From M55B111 sp964614065 (GTDB lineage Bacteria > Bipolaricaulota > Bipolaricaulia > M55B111), in contig CAZTJJ010000073.1 in assembly GCA_964614065.1 (NCBI GenBank), positions 1-8,694 on the forward strand: 8,694 nucleotides of DNA. The letters run 5' to 3'. Below, one piece after another: positions 1-6,381 of this stretch. Made by a program: the position numbers and the translations under genes. Numbering within the stretch: position 1 is the first letter of the stretch; each line of letters opens with the position of its first letter. The notes below the pieces were generated by a model. That model was not told the DNA's origin and ran no database searches. It worked only from the letters and a program-made list of their open reading frames with translations.

Positions 1-1146
1 CCGGTCGTATCGGATAAATTAAAGAGTTACCGCCCTAATAAGACAAAGGATAGGGGTTTGAGTCAAATAGGCGAGGAGTATAATAATTGGCCTCCTGAAC
101 TCGAGGAGATGGTTATAGACGAAGTCATAATGGGTAATGTGCTTCAGGGAGGTCAAGGGCAGAATACTGCTCGCCAGGCTTCAGTTCGAGCAGGTGTGCC
201 TGTGGAGGTCAATGCTTATACGGTCAATAAAGTCTGTGCTTCGGGGATGAAAGCTATTTCTCTAGCCTGTCAGGCGATCAGAACAGGGGAAGCAGACGCT
301 GTAGTGGCCGGTGGAATGGAAAACATGAGTCGTGCTCCCTATGTGCTACCGGATTTGCGCTGGGGTGGGAGAATGTTCGACAAAAAGGCCAAGGACTTAA
401 TGGTTCTCGATGGCCTTTACGAGATCTTCTACGGTTATCACATGGGAGTTACTGCGGAGAATATTGCCGGGTTATATGGTATCTCGAGAGAAGATCAGGA
501 TCGATTGGGACTGGAAAGTAACCGAAGGTCCATGGCAGCCATTGAATCCGGCCGGTTTGCGGACGAATTAGTGCCCGTGCAGGTGGAACGAAACGGAGAG
601 CAGGTTGCTTTTAAGGACGATGAATGTCCGATGGATACTAGTCTGGAGAAAATGAGCAAATTACCTGCTGTTTTTAAGGAAGATGGGACCGTAACTGCAG
701 GGAATGCGTCGGGAATCTCGGATGGAGCCGCGGCACTATTCATTACATCTGAAGAATTTGCGGAGGAGAGAGGGCTCCCCATTCAAGGGTACGTAAATGG
801 GGAGACTTCCGGAGGAGTAGACCCTAAATACATGGGGCTTGGGCCCGTTCCAGCTACGAGAAAACTCATGGAGGACAACGGGCGTAAGATATCCGATTAT
901 CAGTTAGTGGAATTAAATGAAGCGTTCGCCTCCCAAACGTTGGCCTGTATAGAAGAACTGAATCTGGATCAAGACATCACGAATGTGTCCGGTTCCGGTG
1001 TTTCGCTGGGACATCCTATTGGTTGTACTGGGGCTAGAATAATCGTTACCCTGCTTCACGAAATGGAGAAGCAAGATTTAAATCTTGGACTGGCCACTCT
1101 GTGTATTGGTGGAGGCCAGGGAATGGCTGCAGAGTTGGAGCGGTGA
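1..1146 (+). CDS. thlA: Acetyl-CoA C-acetyltransferase (thiolase), 5' end cut by the window
   Basis: This thiolase condenses two acetyl-CoA to acetoacetyl-CoA, or runs in reverse, in the cytoplasm. The frame is open from the first base and shows 381 residues; the family has about 390, so roughly a dozen are missing. The nucleophile Cys79 sits in NKVCASG, NEAFASQ starts at 306, GHPIG contains His338, and the C-terminal CIGGGQG contains Cys368, so the catalytic set is complete. GGMENMSRAPY (104-114) and YHMGVTAEN (146-154) match short-chain acetoacetyl-CoA thiolases such as AtoB and ThlA. The TTG at 58 was rejected as the start: codons before it stay open and resemble the family's N-terminal region, and starting there would remove part of the fold. 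No partner gene of fatty-acid or butyrate metabolism is in view, so the direction of the reaction is unknown. The symbol reflects the family, not proven orthology. Confidence 0.93.
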   Translation, partial: PVVSDKLKSYRPNKTKDRGLSQIGEEYNNWPPELEEMVIDEVIMGNVLQGGQGQNTARQASVRAGVPVEVNAYTVNKVCASGMKAISLACQAIRTGEADAVVAGGMENMSRAPYVLPDLRWGGRMFDKKAKDLMVLDGLYEIFYGYHMGVTAENIAGLYGISREDQDRLGLESNRRSMAAIESGRFADELVPVQVERNGEQVAFKDDECPMDTSLEKMSKLPAVFKEDGTVTAGNASGISDGAAALFITSEEFAEERGLPIQGYVNGETSGGVDPKYMGLGPVPATRKLMEDNGRKISDYQLVELNEAFASQTLACIEELNLDQDITNVSGSGVSLGHPIGCTGARIIVTLLHEMEKQDLNLGLATLCIGGGQGMAAELER

Positions 1147-1489
1147 TCTCTGGAGACTTAGAGTTGGGTTCTGGCTTGTGAGTGACGGAGGTTCGGTGAG
1201 GGGGAAGGTTCTGACACTCCGTGAACCTATATATAGTTGAGAGGTGTTCACAATCACAAGTTCCATAGGGTGTTTTTGCTAGCAATTTGAATGTTTGAGC
1301 GTAACCTTATAAAATAAATTGCAGTAGCTACAAATGCACTTGTTTAGTTTATGAAGAAGCTTTTCGTAGGGTTTCAACACTCGGTGTTATTTGGTTGTGG
1401 TCACCCGTAGCACTTCTAAGGGGGGCTTGTATCAATAATTTGTCCGTAAAGGTTTTAATTTCACTAAATTAAATTTATAGGAGGTAAAT
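1147..1489. other. Intergenic region between thiolase and ABC importer
   Basis: This 343-nt stretch has no convincing gene on either strand; the short minus-strand frames at its left end overlap the thiolase and resemble nothing known to me. ACGGAG (1185-1190) can pair with CTCCGT (1217-1222), but no T-run follows, so it is not a clear terminator for the thiolase. A second small hairpin, AACAC-TCG-GTGTT, lies at 1376-1388. I recognise no riboswitch or T-box. The right part probably holds the importer promoter and leader. Confidence 0.6.
1287..1315 (+). promoter_or_regulatory. Candidate sigma-70 promoter of the ABC importer operon
   Basis: TTGAAT (1287-1292) and TAAAAT (1310-1315) are separated by 17 nt, the ideal spacing, and each differs from consensus at two positions or fewer. 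Transcription from here would start near 1322 and give a leader of about 170 nt before the ATG at 1490. This is a match by eye in AT-rich sequence. A weaker pair, TTGTAT at 1427 and TTTAAT at 1454, has poor spacing. Confidence 0.35.
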
Positions 1490-2254
1490 ATGTTCAACAG
1501 AGTTCGCTTTTTTACAGCATTTAGTCTGGTGTTGGTTCTTGCTCTTAGTGTAGCCATGGTTGGTATGGCTGCTGAAGAGAAACCTACCTATACTTTCGCA
1601 ACTGAAGCGGCCTGGGCTCCTTGGGATTACTACAACGAGGCAGGTGATCTGGTAGGTATTGATATCGACATCATTCGGGAAATCGCCAAAGTTGAGGATT
1701 TCAACGTTAAATTTACCGTGATGTCTTGGGGTTCACTGATCCCTGCCGTCAAAATGGGCAAAGCCGATATGACTGGTGGTGGAATGTCGATTACGCCCAA
1801 GCGTGAAGAGCAGGTCGATTTCACTGACCCCTATTGGTATACGAAGATGGCTGTATTGGTCCGAGAAGATTCTGACCTAAATATCTTTTCAGCAATGACC
1901 AAAGGCGCAAAAATCAGTAACCAGAGCAATACCACGGGAGCGGAGTGGGTTAAGGCTAATTTGATCGAAAAAGGTTATGACCTCAAGCAAATACTATACG
2001 AAACCTACCCACAAGCCACTCAAGCATTGACTGCCGGAAAAGTAGATGCCTGTGTGCAGGATGAGACTAGTGCCGAAAGGATGGTTAAAAAGGGTCAGGC
2101 CGTAAAAATTGTGGGGGTCTTTAAAACAGGAGAAGCCTACGGTTATGCGGTTAAGGAAGGGGACGAGGAGCTACTCAACTTGCTCAATGACGGAATTAAG
2201 AAATTGAAAGACTCAGGAAAGTTTGACCAAATTATTGACGAATATTTGGGTTAA
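1490..2254 (+). CDS. Amino-acid type ABC importer, extracytoplasmic solute-binding protein
   Basis: This is the soluble receptor of the importer encoded downstream, a 254-residue family 3 solute-binding protein (SBP_bac_3). The N-terminus is a Sec signal peptide: basic Asn-Arg-Val-Arg at 3-6, a hydrophobic core at 8-24, and likely cleavage at GMA/AEE after Ala27. No lipobox cysteine is present, so the protein should be free rather than lipid-anchored. The typical block LVGIDIDIIREIAK is at 54-67. ITPKREEQVDF (101-111) contains Arg105, matching the arginine that holds the ligand carboxylate in HisJ. VQDE (189-192) contains Asp191, matching the aspartate that holds the amino group. Both point to an amino-acid ligand; which one cannot be read from sequence. 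AGGAGGT ends 4 nt before the ATG, a very strong ribosome site. A hairpin follows the stop codon. Confidence 0.93.
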   Translation: MFNRVRFFTAFSLVLVLALSVAMVGMAAEEKPTYTFATEAAWAPWDYYNEAGDLVGIDIDIIREIAKVEDFNVKFTVMSWGSLIPAVKMGKADMTGGGMSITPKREEQVDFTDPYWYTKMAVLVREDSDLNIFSAMTKGAKISNQSNTTGAEWVKANLIEKGYDLKQILYETYPQATQALTAGKVDACVQDETSAERMVKKGQAVKIVGVFKTGEAYGYAVKEGDEELLNLLNDGIKKLKDSGKFDQIIDEYLG

Positions 2255-2270
2255 CTTAATAACAAGTACT

Positions 2271-2317
2271 AAAGCGAGGAGCCAGTAAGTTTACTTCCTG
2301 GCTCCTCGCTTTATTTA
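2271..2317 (+). terminator. Intrinsic terminator or attenuator inside the importer operon
   Basis: A perfect 15-bp inverted repeat (2271-2285 with 2298-2312) flanks a 12-nt loop. The stem is GC-rich in its middle and runs into TTTATTT at the 3' side. It starts 16 nt after the binding-protein stop and ends about 25 nt before the permease start. Because the downstream genes have no obvious promoter of their own, I infer partial termination or 3'-end protection that favours binding-protein mRNA. This arrangement is known in other importer operons, such as malE-malF. Confidence 0.85.
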
Positions 2318-2340
2318 ATCTGTGGTAAAGGGGTGAAACT

Positions 2341-3030
2341 GTGGAAGCGCTCGTGAGCAAGTTACAGGTTCTGGTTAACAATGGCCCAGCGTTACTTAAA
2401 GGGACCGCGGTAACCATCGAACTGGGCTTAACTTTTTTCGTGGTAGGGTATGCGATGGCTTTATTTATCGCCATGGGCATAGTTTATGGCAATAAAGCTA
2501 TTTCCACACTCCTATCAGGTTTTTCCTGGGTTTTTCGTAGCTTGCCCGCAATAATCTTATTGTTTATTTTCTTTTACGGCCCAACTCGTTTAGGAATAAA
2601 TCTTTCCGCTTTTTGGGCGTCTGTTTTTGCTCTCGGCTTGCGCACTGCGGGCTATCAAGCTCAGTATTTTCGTGGGGGCATTCAATCAATTAGATCGGGG
2701 CAACTAGAAGCTGCTCGCTCTGTGGGGATGAGTTTGCCTAAAGCCTTATATAAAATTATTTTACCCCAGATGTTTCGCTTTGCCTTACCGGCTACTGCTA
2801 ACGAGTACGCAATTACCATAAAGGATACTTCTCTGGCATATGCCATTGGAGTGGTGGAAGTTCTTCAGCAAGGGAGTTTCATAATTGCCAGAGAGTATAA
2901 TCCTTTAGCGATTTACGTCACGGTTGCCCTTATCTACTGGATTATTACCCGGGTTGGCACTCGATTCTTTGCATATCTTGAGAAGAGATATCGTATACCA
3001 GGATTTAAAGTCTCAGGATTTAAAGTCTAA
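2341..3030 (+). CDS. Amino-acid ABC importer, membrane permease 1
   Basis: This 229-residue permease belongs to the HisM/GlnP type (BPD_transp_1) and forms half of the transport channel, probably as a heterodimer with the protein at 3802-4470. Hydrophobic segments lie at about 23-47, 65-80, 90-105, 165-178 and 188-204. The cytoplasmic EAA loop that contacts the ATPase runs from EAARSVGMS at 123 to LPQMF at 145. The family motif usually written FRGTPLL is here FRSLPAI (66-72), a modest deviation. Translation starts at GTG, 5 nt after AAAGGGGTG (2327-2335). A second in-frame GTG at 2353 lacks such a site. The last ten residues contain a small duplication, GFKVSGFKV, caused by a tandem 15-bp repeat. 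The gene is 18 nt upstream of the ATPase. Confidence 0.92.
   Translation: MEALVSKLQVLVNNGPALLKGTAVTIELGLTFFVVGYAMALFIAMGIVYGNKAISTLLSGFSWVFRSLPAIILLFIFFYGPTRLGINLSAFWASVFALGLRTAGYQAQYFRGGIQSIRSGQLEAARSVGMSLPKALYKIILPQMFRFALPATANEYAITIKDTSLAYAIGVVEVLQQGSFIIAREYNPLAIYVTVALIYWIITRVGTRFFAYLEKRYRIPGFKVSGFKV
2999..3028 (+). repeat. Tandem 15-bp duplication at the 3' end of permease 1
   Basis: Bases 2999-3013 are repeated exactly at 3014-3028, directly before the TAA stop. The repeat is in frame and adds five residues, so the tail reads PGFKVSGFKV. Permease 2 ends with the related PGFEMRE and has no duplication. The copies are identical, which suggests a recent slippage event. Confidence 0.9.
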
Positions 3031-3036
3031 GGGGGG
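3031..3036 (+). promoter_or_regulatory. G-run ribosome site with a long spacer before the ATPase gene
   Basis: Six Gs directly follow the permease stop codon and are the only Shine-Dalgarno-like sequence before the ATPase. The spacer to the ATG at 3049 is 12 nt, longer than usual, and no other in-frame start lies closer. Translation may depend partly on ribosomes finishing the permease. Confidence 0.5.
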
Positions 3037-3048
3037 TATTATTTACTA

Positions 3049-3795
3049 ATGACGGCTGTGCTAAAAGTGGAAAACATTCGGAAGTCATATCCTTCGGAGG
3101 GGGAGGTTCTACGGGGCATTTCCCTAAACCTCAATAAGGGAGAGACCAAGGTTATCGTGGGACCATCAGGGACGGGTAAAAGTACTTTACTTAGGTGTAT
3201 AAACAGGCTGACAGAACCGGATAGTGGTAAGGTGTGGCTAAGTGGCGAGGAAGTAACTCGTGCCGGTAATCCGGATCGTTTTCGTCCGAAGATTGGGTTT
3301 GTTTTTCAGCATTTTAACCTTTTTCACCATTTGTCTGCGCTGAAGAATGTCACCGTAGGGCTAACAAGCGTTCAGGGTCTGAAGAAAGATAAAGCAGAGA
3401 GGAAAGGGAGGGAGAGTTTAGAGGTCGTGGGTCTTTCGGATCAGGCAGATTCTTATCCCGCTGAGCTTTCAGGTGGGCAAAAGCAAAGAGTGGGCATCGC
3501 CAGGGCAATGGCTATGGATCCGGAGTTGATTTTGTTTGATGAGCCTACTTCCGCTCTCGATCCTGAACTTATTGGGGAGGTTTTAGAGGTTATGATCGAC
3601 CTGGCAAAAAAGGGCATGACTTCTTTAGTAGTGACTCACGAGATTGGATTTGCGAACTCGGTTGCCAATGAGATTATCTTCTTAGACGGCGGTGTCGTGT
3701 TGGAAAAAGGTCCTCCCGAGGAAGTTCTGCGCAATCCGAAAGAAGAGCGAACCAAACAGTTTTTACACAAAATCACTGAGCTATACGGGGAGTAG
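3049..3795 (+). CDS. Amino-acid ABC importer, ATP-binding protein (GlnQ/HisP type)
   Basis: This 248-residue cytoplasmic ATPase powers the importer as a homodimer under the two permeases. All nucleotide-site motifs are intact: Walker A GPSGTGKST (38-46), Q-loop Gln87 in FVFQHFNLF, signature LSGGQKQR (140-147), Walker B ILFDEP (161-166) with catalytic Glu165, D-loop SALD (168-171), and H-loop His197 in VVTHE. The length and the FQHFNLFHHLSALKNV region (86-101) are typical of the polar amino-acid uptake subfamily rather than sugar or oligopeptide importers. It lies 18 nt after permease 1 and 6 nt before permease 2, so the three genes are almost certainly co-transcribed. The substrate is not determined by this subunit. 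Confidence 0.96.
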   Translation: MTAVLKVENIRKSYPSEGEVLRGISLNLNKGETKVIVGPSGTGKSTLLRCINRLTEPDSGKVWLSGEEVTRAGNPDRFRPKIGFVFQHFNLFHHLSALKNVTVGLTSVQGLKKDKAERKGRESLEVVGLSDQADSYPAELSGGQKQRVGIARAMAMDPELILFDEPTSALDPELIGEVLEVMIDLAKKGMTSLVVTHEIGFANSVANEIIFLDGGVVLEKGPPEEVLRNPKEERTKQFLHKITELYGE

Positions 3796-3801
3796 TTAAT
3801 A

Positions 3802-4470
3802 ATGGGATTTTTTCAGTATGCTTGGACTATATTGCCACATCTGTTGCAGGGTGTTCAGATCACCTTGCTAATGACGGCTATATCCATGAGTGTTGCCGCC
3901 GTGCTCGCCCTTCTACTCGCACTAGGGAAAATGTATGGTTCATCGCCTATTCGATGGTTTTGCTCGGCCTATATTGAGTTTTTTCGAGGTACTCCCTTAC
4001 TTGCCCAACTTTTCATAGTTTACTATGGTTTACCCGTTGCGGGCATCAATTTTGACTCCTTTACTGCCGCAGTCATAACCTTCGGCTTAAACAGTGGAGC
4101 TTATCAGGCTGAATATCTGAGAGGCGCGATTCAATCAATTGAGGCCGGCCAGGTAGAAGCTGCTCGCTCCGTGGGAATGAGTTTCATCACGGCAATGTGG
4201 AAAATCGTGTTGCCTCAAGCTTTTCGGCGAGTAATTCCTCCCTGGAGTAACGATGTAATTTACACCCTAAAATACACATCTGTAGCTTTTATGATTGGCG
4301 CCCACGAGCTTACCTCTCAGGCGAAGATTGTTGCCGGAGAGTACTTCCGATTTACTGAGAGTTTCATGGTTGCTGGAATTATCTATCTGATCATGGTTTA
4401 TATATTTAGTCGAAGCTTAGGTGTGATGGAGAAGCGGTTGAAGATACCGGGATTTGAAATGCGAGAGTAA
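3802..4470 (+). CDS. Amino-acid ABC importer, membrane permease 2
   Basis: This second permease has 222 residues, of the HisQ/GlnP type. It carries the family hallmark FRGTPLLAQLFIVYYGLP (61-78) and an EAA loop from EAARSVGMS at 119 to LPQAF at 141. Hydrophobic segments lie at about 17-42, 64-80, 86-97, 159-170 and 188-204. Its middle section closely parallels permease 1, for example QSIEAGQVEAARSVGMS against QSIRSGQLEAARSVGMS, so the two are paralogues that presumably form a heterodimer. GGGGAG (3787-3792), inside the end of the ATPase gene, is the ribosome site, 9 nt before the ATG. The gene ends 11 nt before the 3' end of the oppositely oriented efflux gene. Confidence 0.94.
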   Translation: MGFFQYAWTILPHLLQGVQITLLMTAISMSVAAVLALLLALGKMYGSSPIRWFCSAYIEFFRGTPLLAQLFIVYYGLPVAGINFDSFTAAVITFGLNSGAYQAEYLRGAIQSIEAGQVEAARSVGMSFITAMWKIVLPQAFRRVIPPWSNDVIYTLKYTSVAFMIGAHELTSQAKIVAGEYFRFTESFMVAGIIYLIMVYIFSRSLGVMEKRLKIPGFEMRE

Positions 4471-4481
4471 TATTTGCCTAT

Positions 4482-5387
4482 CTAGATATGTTTGGCTATT
4501 CGCCTCTCGTCGCCTGTGTGGGAGCAAGGATGTATAGAAGGATATACTTCCAGGTCTTCGACGTGGGCTATCTTATTTTTCAGCTCCCTTACAATGATGT
4601 CGGACTCTGAGAGCTGGGTGTTGGGATCCAGTTCAAGGTCAAAGTCTACGTGCACGGACTTTGGACCGATGTACTCACCAATCATGTCGTGAACACCATG
4701 AACTTTTTCGTGTGAGAGTACTGCGGTTTTTAACTTGCTGTAAAAGTCCTCGTTGGGTGACTTGCCTATTAGAGTATTTATATTTTCTTTGACTAAAAGT
4801 CCGGCATCAAATGAAATAATGAGGGCGATAATAATGGTTACAATGGGGTCTACAAGCGAGAAATTGAAAAAGTAAATGCAAGCTAATCCTATCATACTGG
4901 CAATAAGTGAGAGGGAATCATTGACGGTATCGAAGAGCATGGTCTTGATACTTATTTCCCGGCCTCTGCCGGATTGAATGAGATACGGTAGCGGCACGAG
5001 ATTCAGGAAAAAAGAACCCAACAGCACGTAGAAAGCGATCTGTACGTTGCCGCTTGCCACAACTGGTGTTAAAAGCTTGTTTACAGACTTTTCGATAAGC
5101 TGATAGCTAATTATTGCTATGAATACTATCGCAATGATTAATGAAGTTACGCTCTGTAGACGTCTGTGGCCGAATGGATGTTCCCTGTCACCGCCTTTTT
5201 TGCTAATCTTTACGCTGATGATCGTCACCAGAACTGTAACTATATCCGTTATATTATGTAGTGCTTCACCGAGTAGGAACAAAAAGCCAGTAGCCAAAAA
5301 GACCACCAGCTTGGCGGTGGCAAGGACTACTCTCGTTGTAAGGGTAAGGATTAATATAGAATTTTTAGTCGGAGCTTTCCAGTTCAT
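4482..5387 (-). CDS. Cation diffusion facilitator family divalent-metal exporter
   Basis: This 301-residue inner-membrane transporter should export a divalent metal such as Zn, Fe, Mn or Co in exchange for protons. Six hydrophobic segments are visible at about 10-34, 37-58, 80-98, 116-134, 150-175 and 179-198, followed by a cytoplasmic domain from about 205. The transport-site pairs are His44/Asp48 in TM2 (ALHNITD) and Asp153/Asp157 in TM5 (LFDTVND). A mix of HxxxD and DxxxD fits none of the classic Zn, Fe/Zn or Mn signatures cleanly, so the metal is not predicted. HPFGHRRLQ (70-78) after TM2 is a family landmark. The cytoplasmic domain has VHD (232-234), His246, and a Cys/His tail, HPCSH (286-290), that may bind metal. 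It starts 22 nt after pfkA. No good Shine-Dalgarno precedes the ATG, so translational coupling is likely. Confidence 0.9.
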   Translation of the reverse strand: MNWKAPTKNSILILTLTTRVVLATAKLVVFLATGFLFLLGEALHNITDIVTVLVTIISVKISKKGGDREHPFGHRRLQSVTSLIIAIVFIAIISYQLIEKSVNKLLTPVVASGNVQIAFYVLLGSFFLNLVPLPYLIQSGRGREISIKTMLFDTVNDSLSLIASMIGLACIYFFNFSLVDPIVTIIIALIISFDAGLLVKENINTLIGKSPNEDFYSKLKTAVLSHEKVHGVHDMIGEYIGPKSVHVDFDLELDPNTQLSESDIIVRELKNKIAHVEDLEVYPSIHPCSHTGDERRIAKHI

Positions 5388-5409
5388 TAGTGTCTGGTGA
5401 TACTGTAGG

Positions 5410-6381
5410 TTACTGGGACAGGGTTTTGGCCAGACTATACAGATCCATATCTAATTGTTTCTGGTTGGAGAGGACTTCTGAATAATCAACAGGTTGTATC
5501 TTATTGCCCTGTAATCCAATCATTAAGCCACTTTCCCCGCTGTCAAGGCGTTGGACTGCCTCGGCTCCGAGACGAGAAGCGATGGTTCTATCAAATGCTG
5601 TTGGGTTGCCGCCTCGTTGCATATGTCCCAGGACGGTTACTCTCATTTCGAACCCGATTTTCTCCTTGATATGTTTGCCTACGTAGTGAGCCGCAGAACC
5701 TTTTCGATAAATGCCTTCTGCCACAACTACTATGGTATGTTGTTTTCCTCGTTTATAGCCGTCGTAAATACCTTTTGCGACTTCGTTTAGGTCGTAGTCG
5801 ATTTCTGGTATCAAGACAACTTCCGCACCGCCGGCAAGTCCCCCCATTAGTGCAATATAGCCCGAATTTCTGCCCATGACTTCCACGATGAACGTGCGCT
5901 CTAAAGCCGAGGCAGTAGTTCTTATCCTGTCCAGCGCTTCTACGACGGTGTTAAGTGCGGTATCCACACCGATTGTCATATCCGTCCCATAGATGTCGTT
6001 ATCAATTGTCGCGGGAATACCTATTGTTGGTATTCCTTCTTCATTTAACGCCTTAGCTCCACGGAGGGTACCATCGCCTCCAATAACTATCAAGCATTCG
6101 ATTCCTTCTTTACTGAGCTTCCTGACGGCCCTTATCTGAGTTTCTTTTTCTTTGAATTCGGGGGCCCTCTTGCTTCTGAGGATTGTCCCCCCTTCCTCAA
6201 TGATACCACTGACATCCCGAAGTTTGAACTTCTCGAAGTTCCCCATTATGCAGCCTTTATAGCCATTGTAGATTCCGACCGTGGTCAGACCAAGAGAGTT
6301 TCCCTGCCTAACTGCCGCTCTAATTGCTGCATTCATTCCCGGTGCGTCCCCGCCGCTTGTCAGTATTCCTACTTTTTTCAA
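5410..6381 (-). CDS. pfkA: ATP-dependent 6-phosphofructokinase
   Basis: PfkA phosphorylates fructose 6-phosphate to the 1,6-bisphosphate in the cytoplasm, the committed step of glycolysis. The 323 residues match the usual bacterial enzyme of about 320 and align with E. coli numbering. GGDAPGMNAAIRA starts at residue 10. GGDGT (101-105) has Gly104, the residue typical of ATP enzymes; pyrophosphate enzymes have Asp. TIDND (125-129) holds catalytic Asp127. Arg162 and EVMGR (167-171) bind the substrate, as does GHMQRGG (252-258). Arg21, Arg25 and Lys213 of the ADP/PEP effector site are kept, so allosteric control is likely. The start is TTG, overlapping the treT TGA stop as TTGA. A G-rich site, AAGGTGGGA, ends about 5 nt upstream inside treT. 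The neighbours treT and a metal exporter are unusual; pyk or accA is a more common partner. Confidence 0.96.
   Translation of the reverse strand: MKKVGILTSGGDAPGMNAAIRAAVRQGNSLGLTTVGIYNGYKGCIMGNFEKFKLRDVSGIIEEGGTILRSKRAPEFKEKETQIRAVRKLSKEGIECLIVIGGDGTLRGAKALNEEGIPTIGIPATIDNDIYGTDMTIGVDTALNTVVEALDRIRTTASALERTFIVEVMGRNSGYIALMGGLAGGAEVVLIPEIDYDLNEVAKGIYDGYKRGKQHTIVVVAEGIYRKGSAAHYVGKHIKEKIGFEMRVTVLGHMQRGGNPTAFDRTIASRLGAEAVQRLDSGESGLMIGLQGNKIQPVDYSEVLSNQKQLDMDLYSLAKTLSQ

Noticed and set aside
3..38. Frame 3 at the window start reads GRIG, stop, IKELPP, which resembles a thiolase N-terminus and hinted at a frameshifted pseudogene.
   Set aside because: It needs several stops and a shift to connect with the main frame, while frame 1 is uninterrupted and gives the right total length. 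The similarity is probably chance.
58..60. TTG as the start codon of the thiolase, giving a 362-residue protein.
   Set aside because: The frame is open back to base 1, the codons before 58 fit the family's N-terminal spacing, and starting at 58 would remove part of the first strand-helix unit. The gene is better read as cut by the window edge.
1185..1222. ACGGAG/CTCCGT inverted repeat after the thiolase as an intrinsic terminator.
   Set aside because: The stem is only 6 bp with a 26-nt loop, and no T-run follows it.
1046..1285. Minus-strand open frames across the thiolase 3' end.
   Set aside because: They mostly overlap the well-supported thiolase on the other strand, have no ribosome site and match no known family.
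1322..1489. Possible riboswitch or T-box in the importer leader.
   Set aside because: No conserved T-box, lysine or glycine riboswitch sequence was recognisable; only a 5-bp hairpin at 1376-1388 is present.
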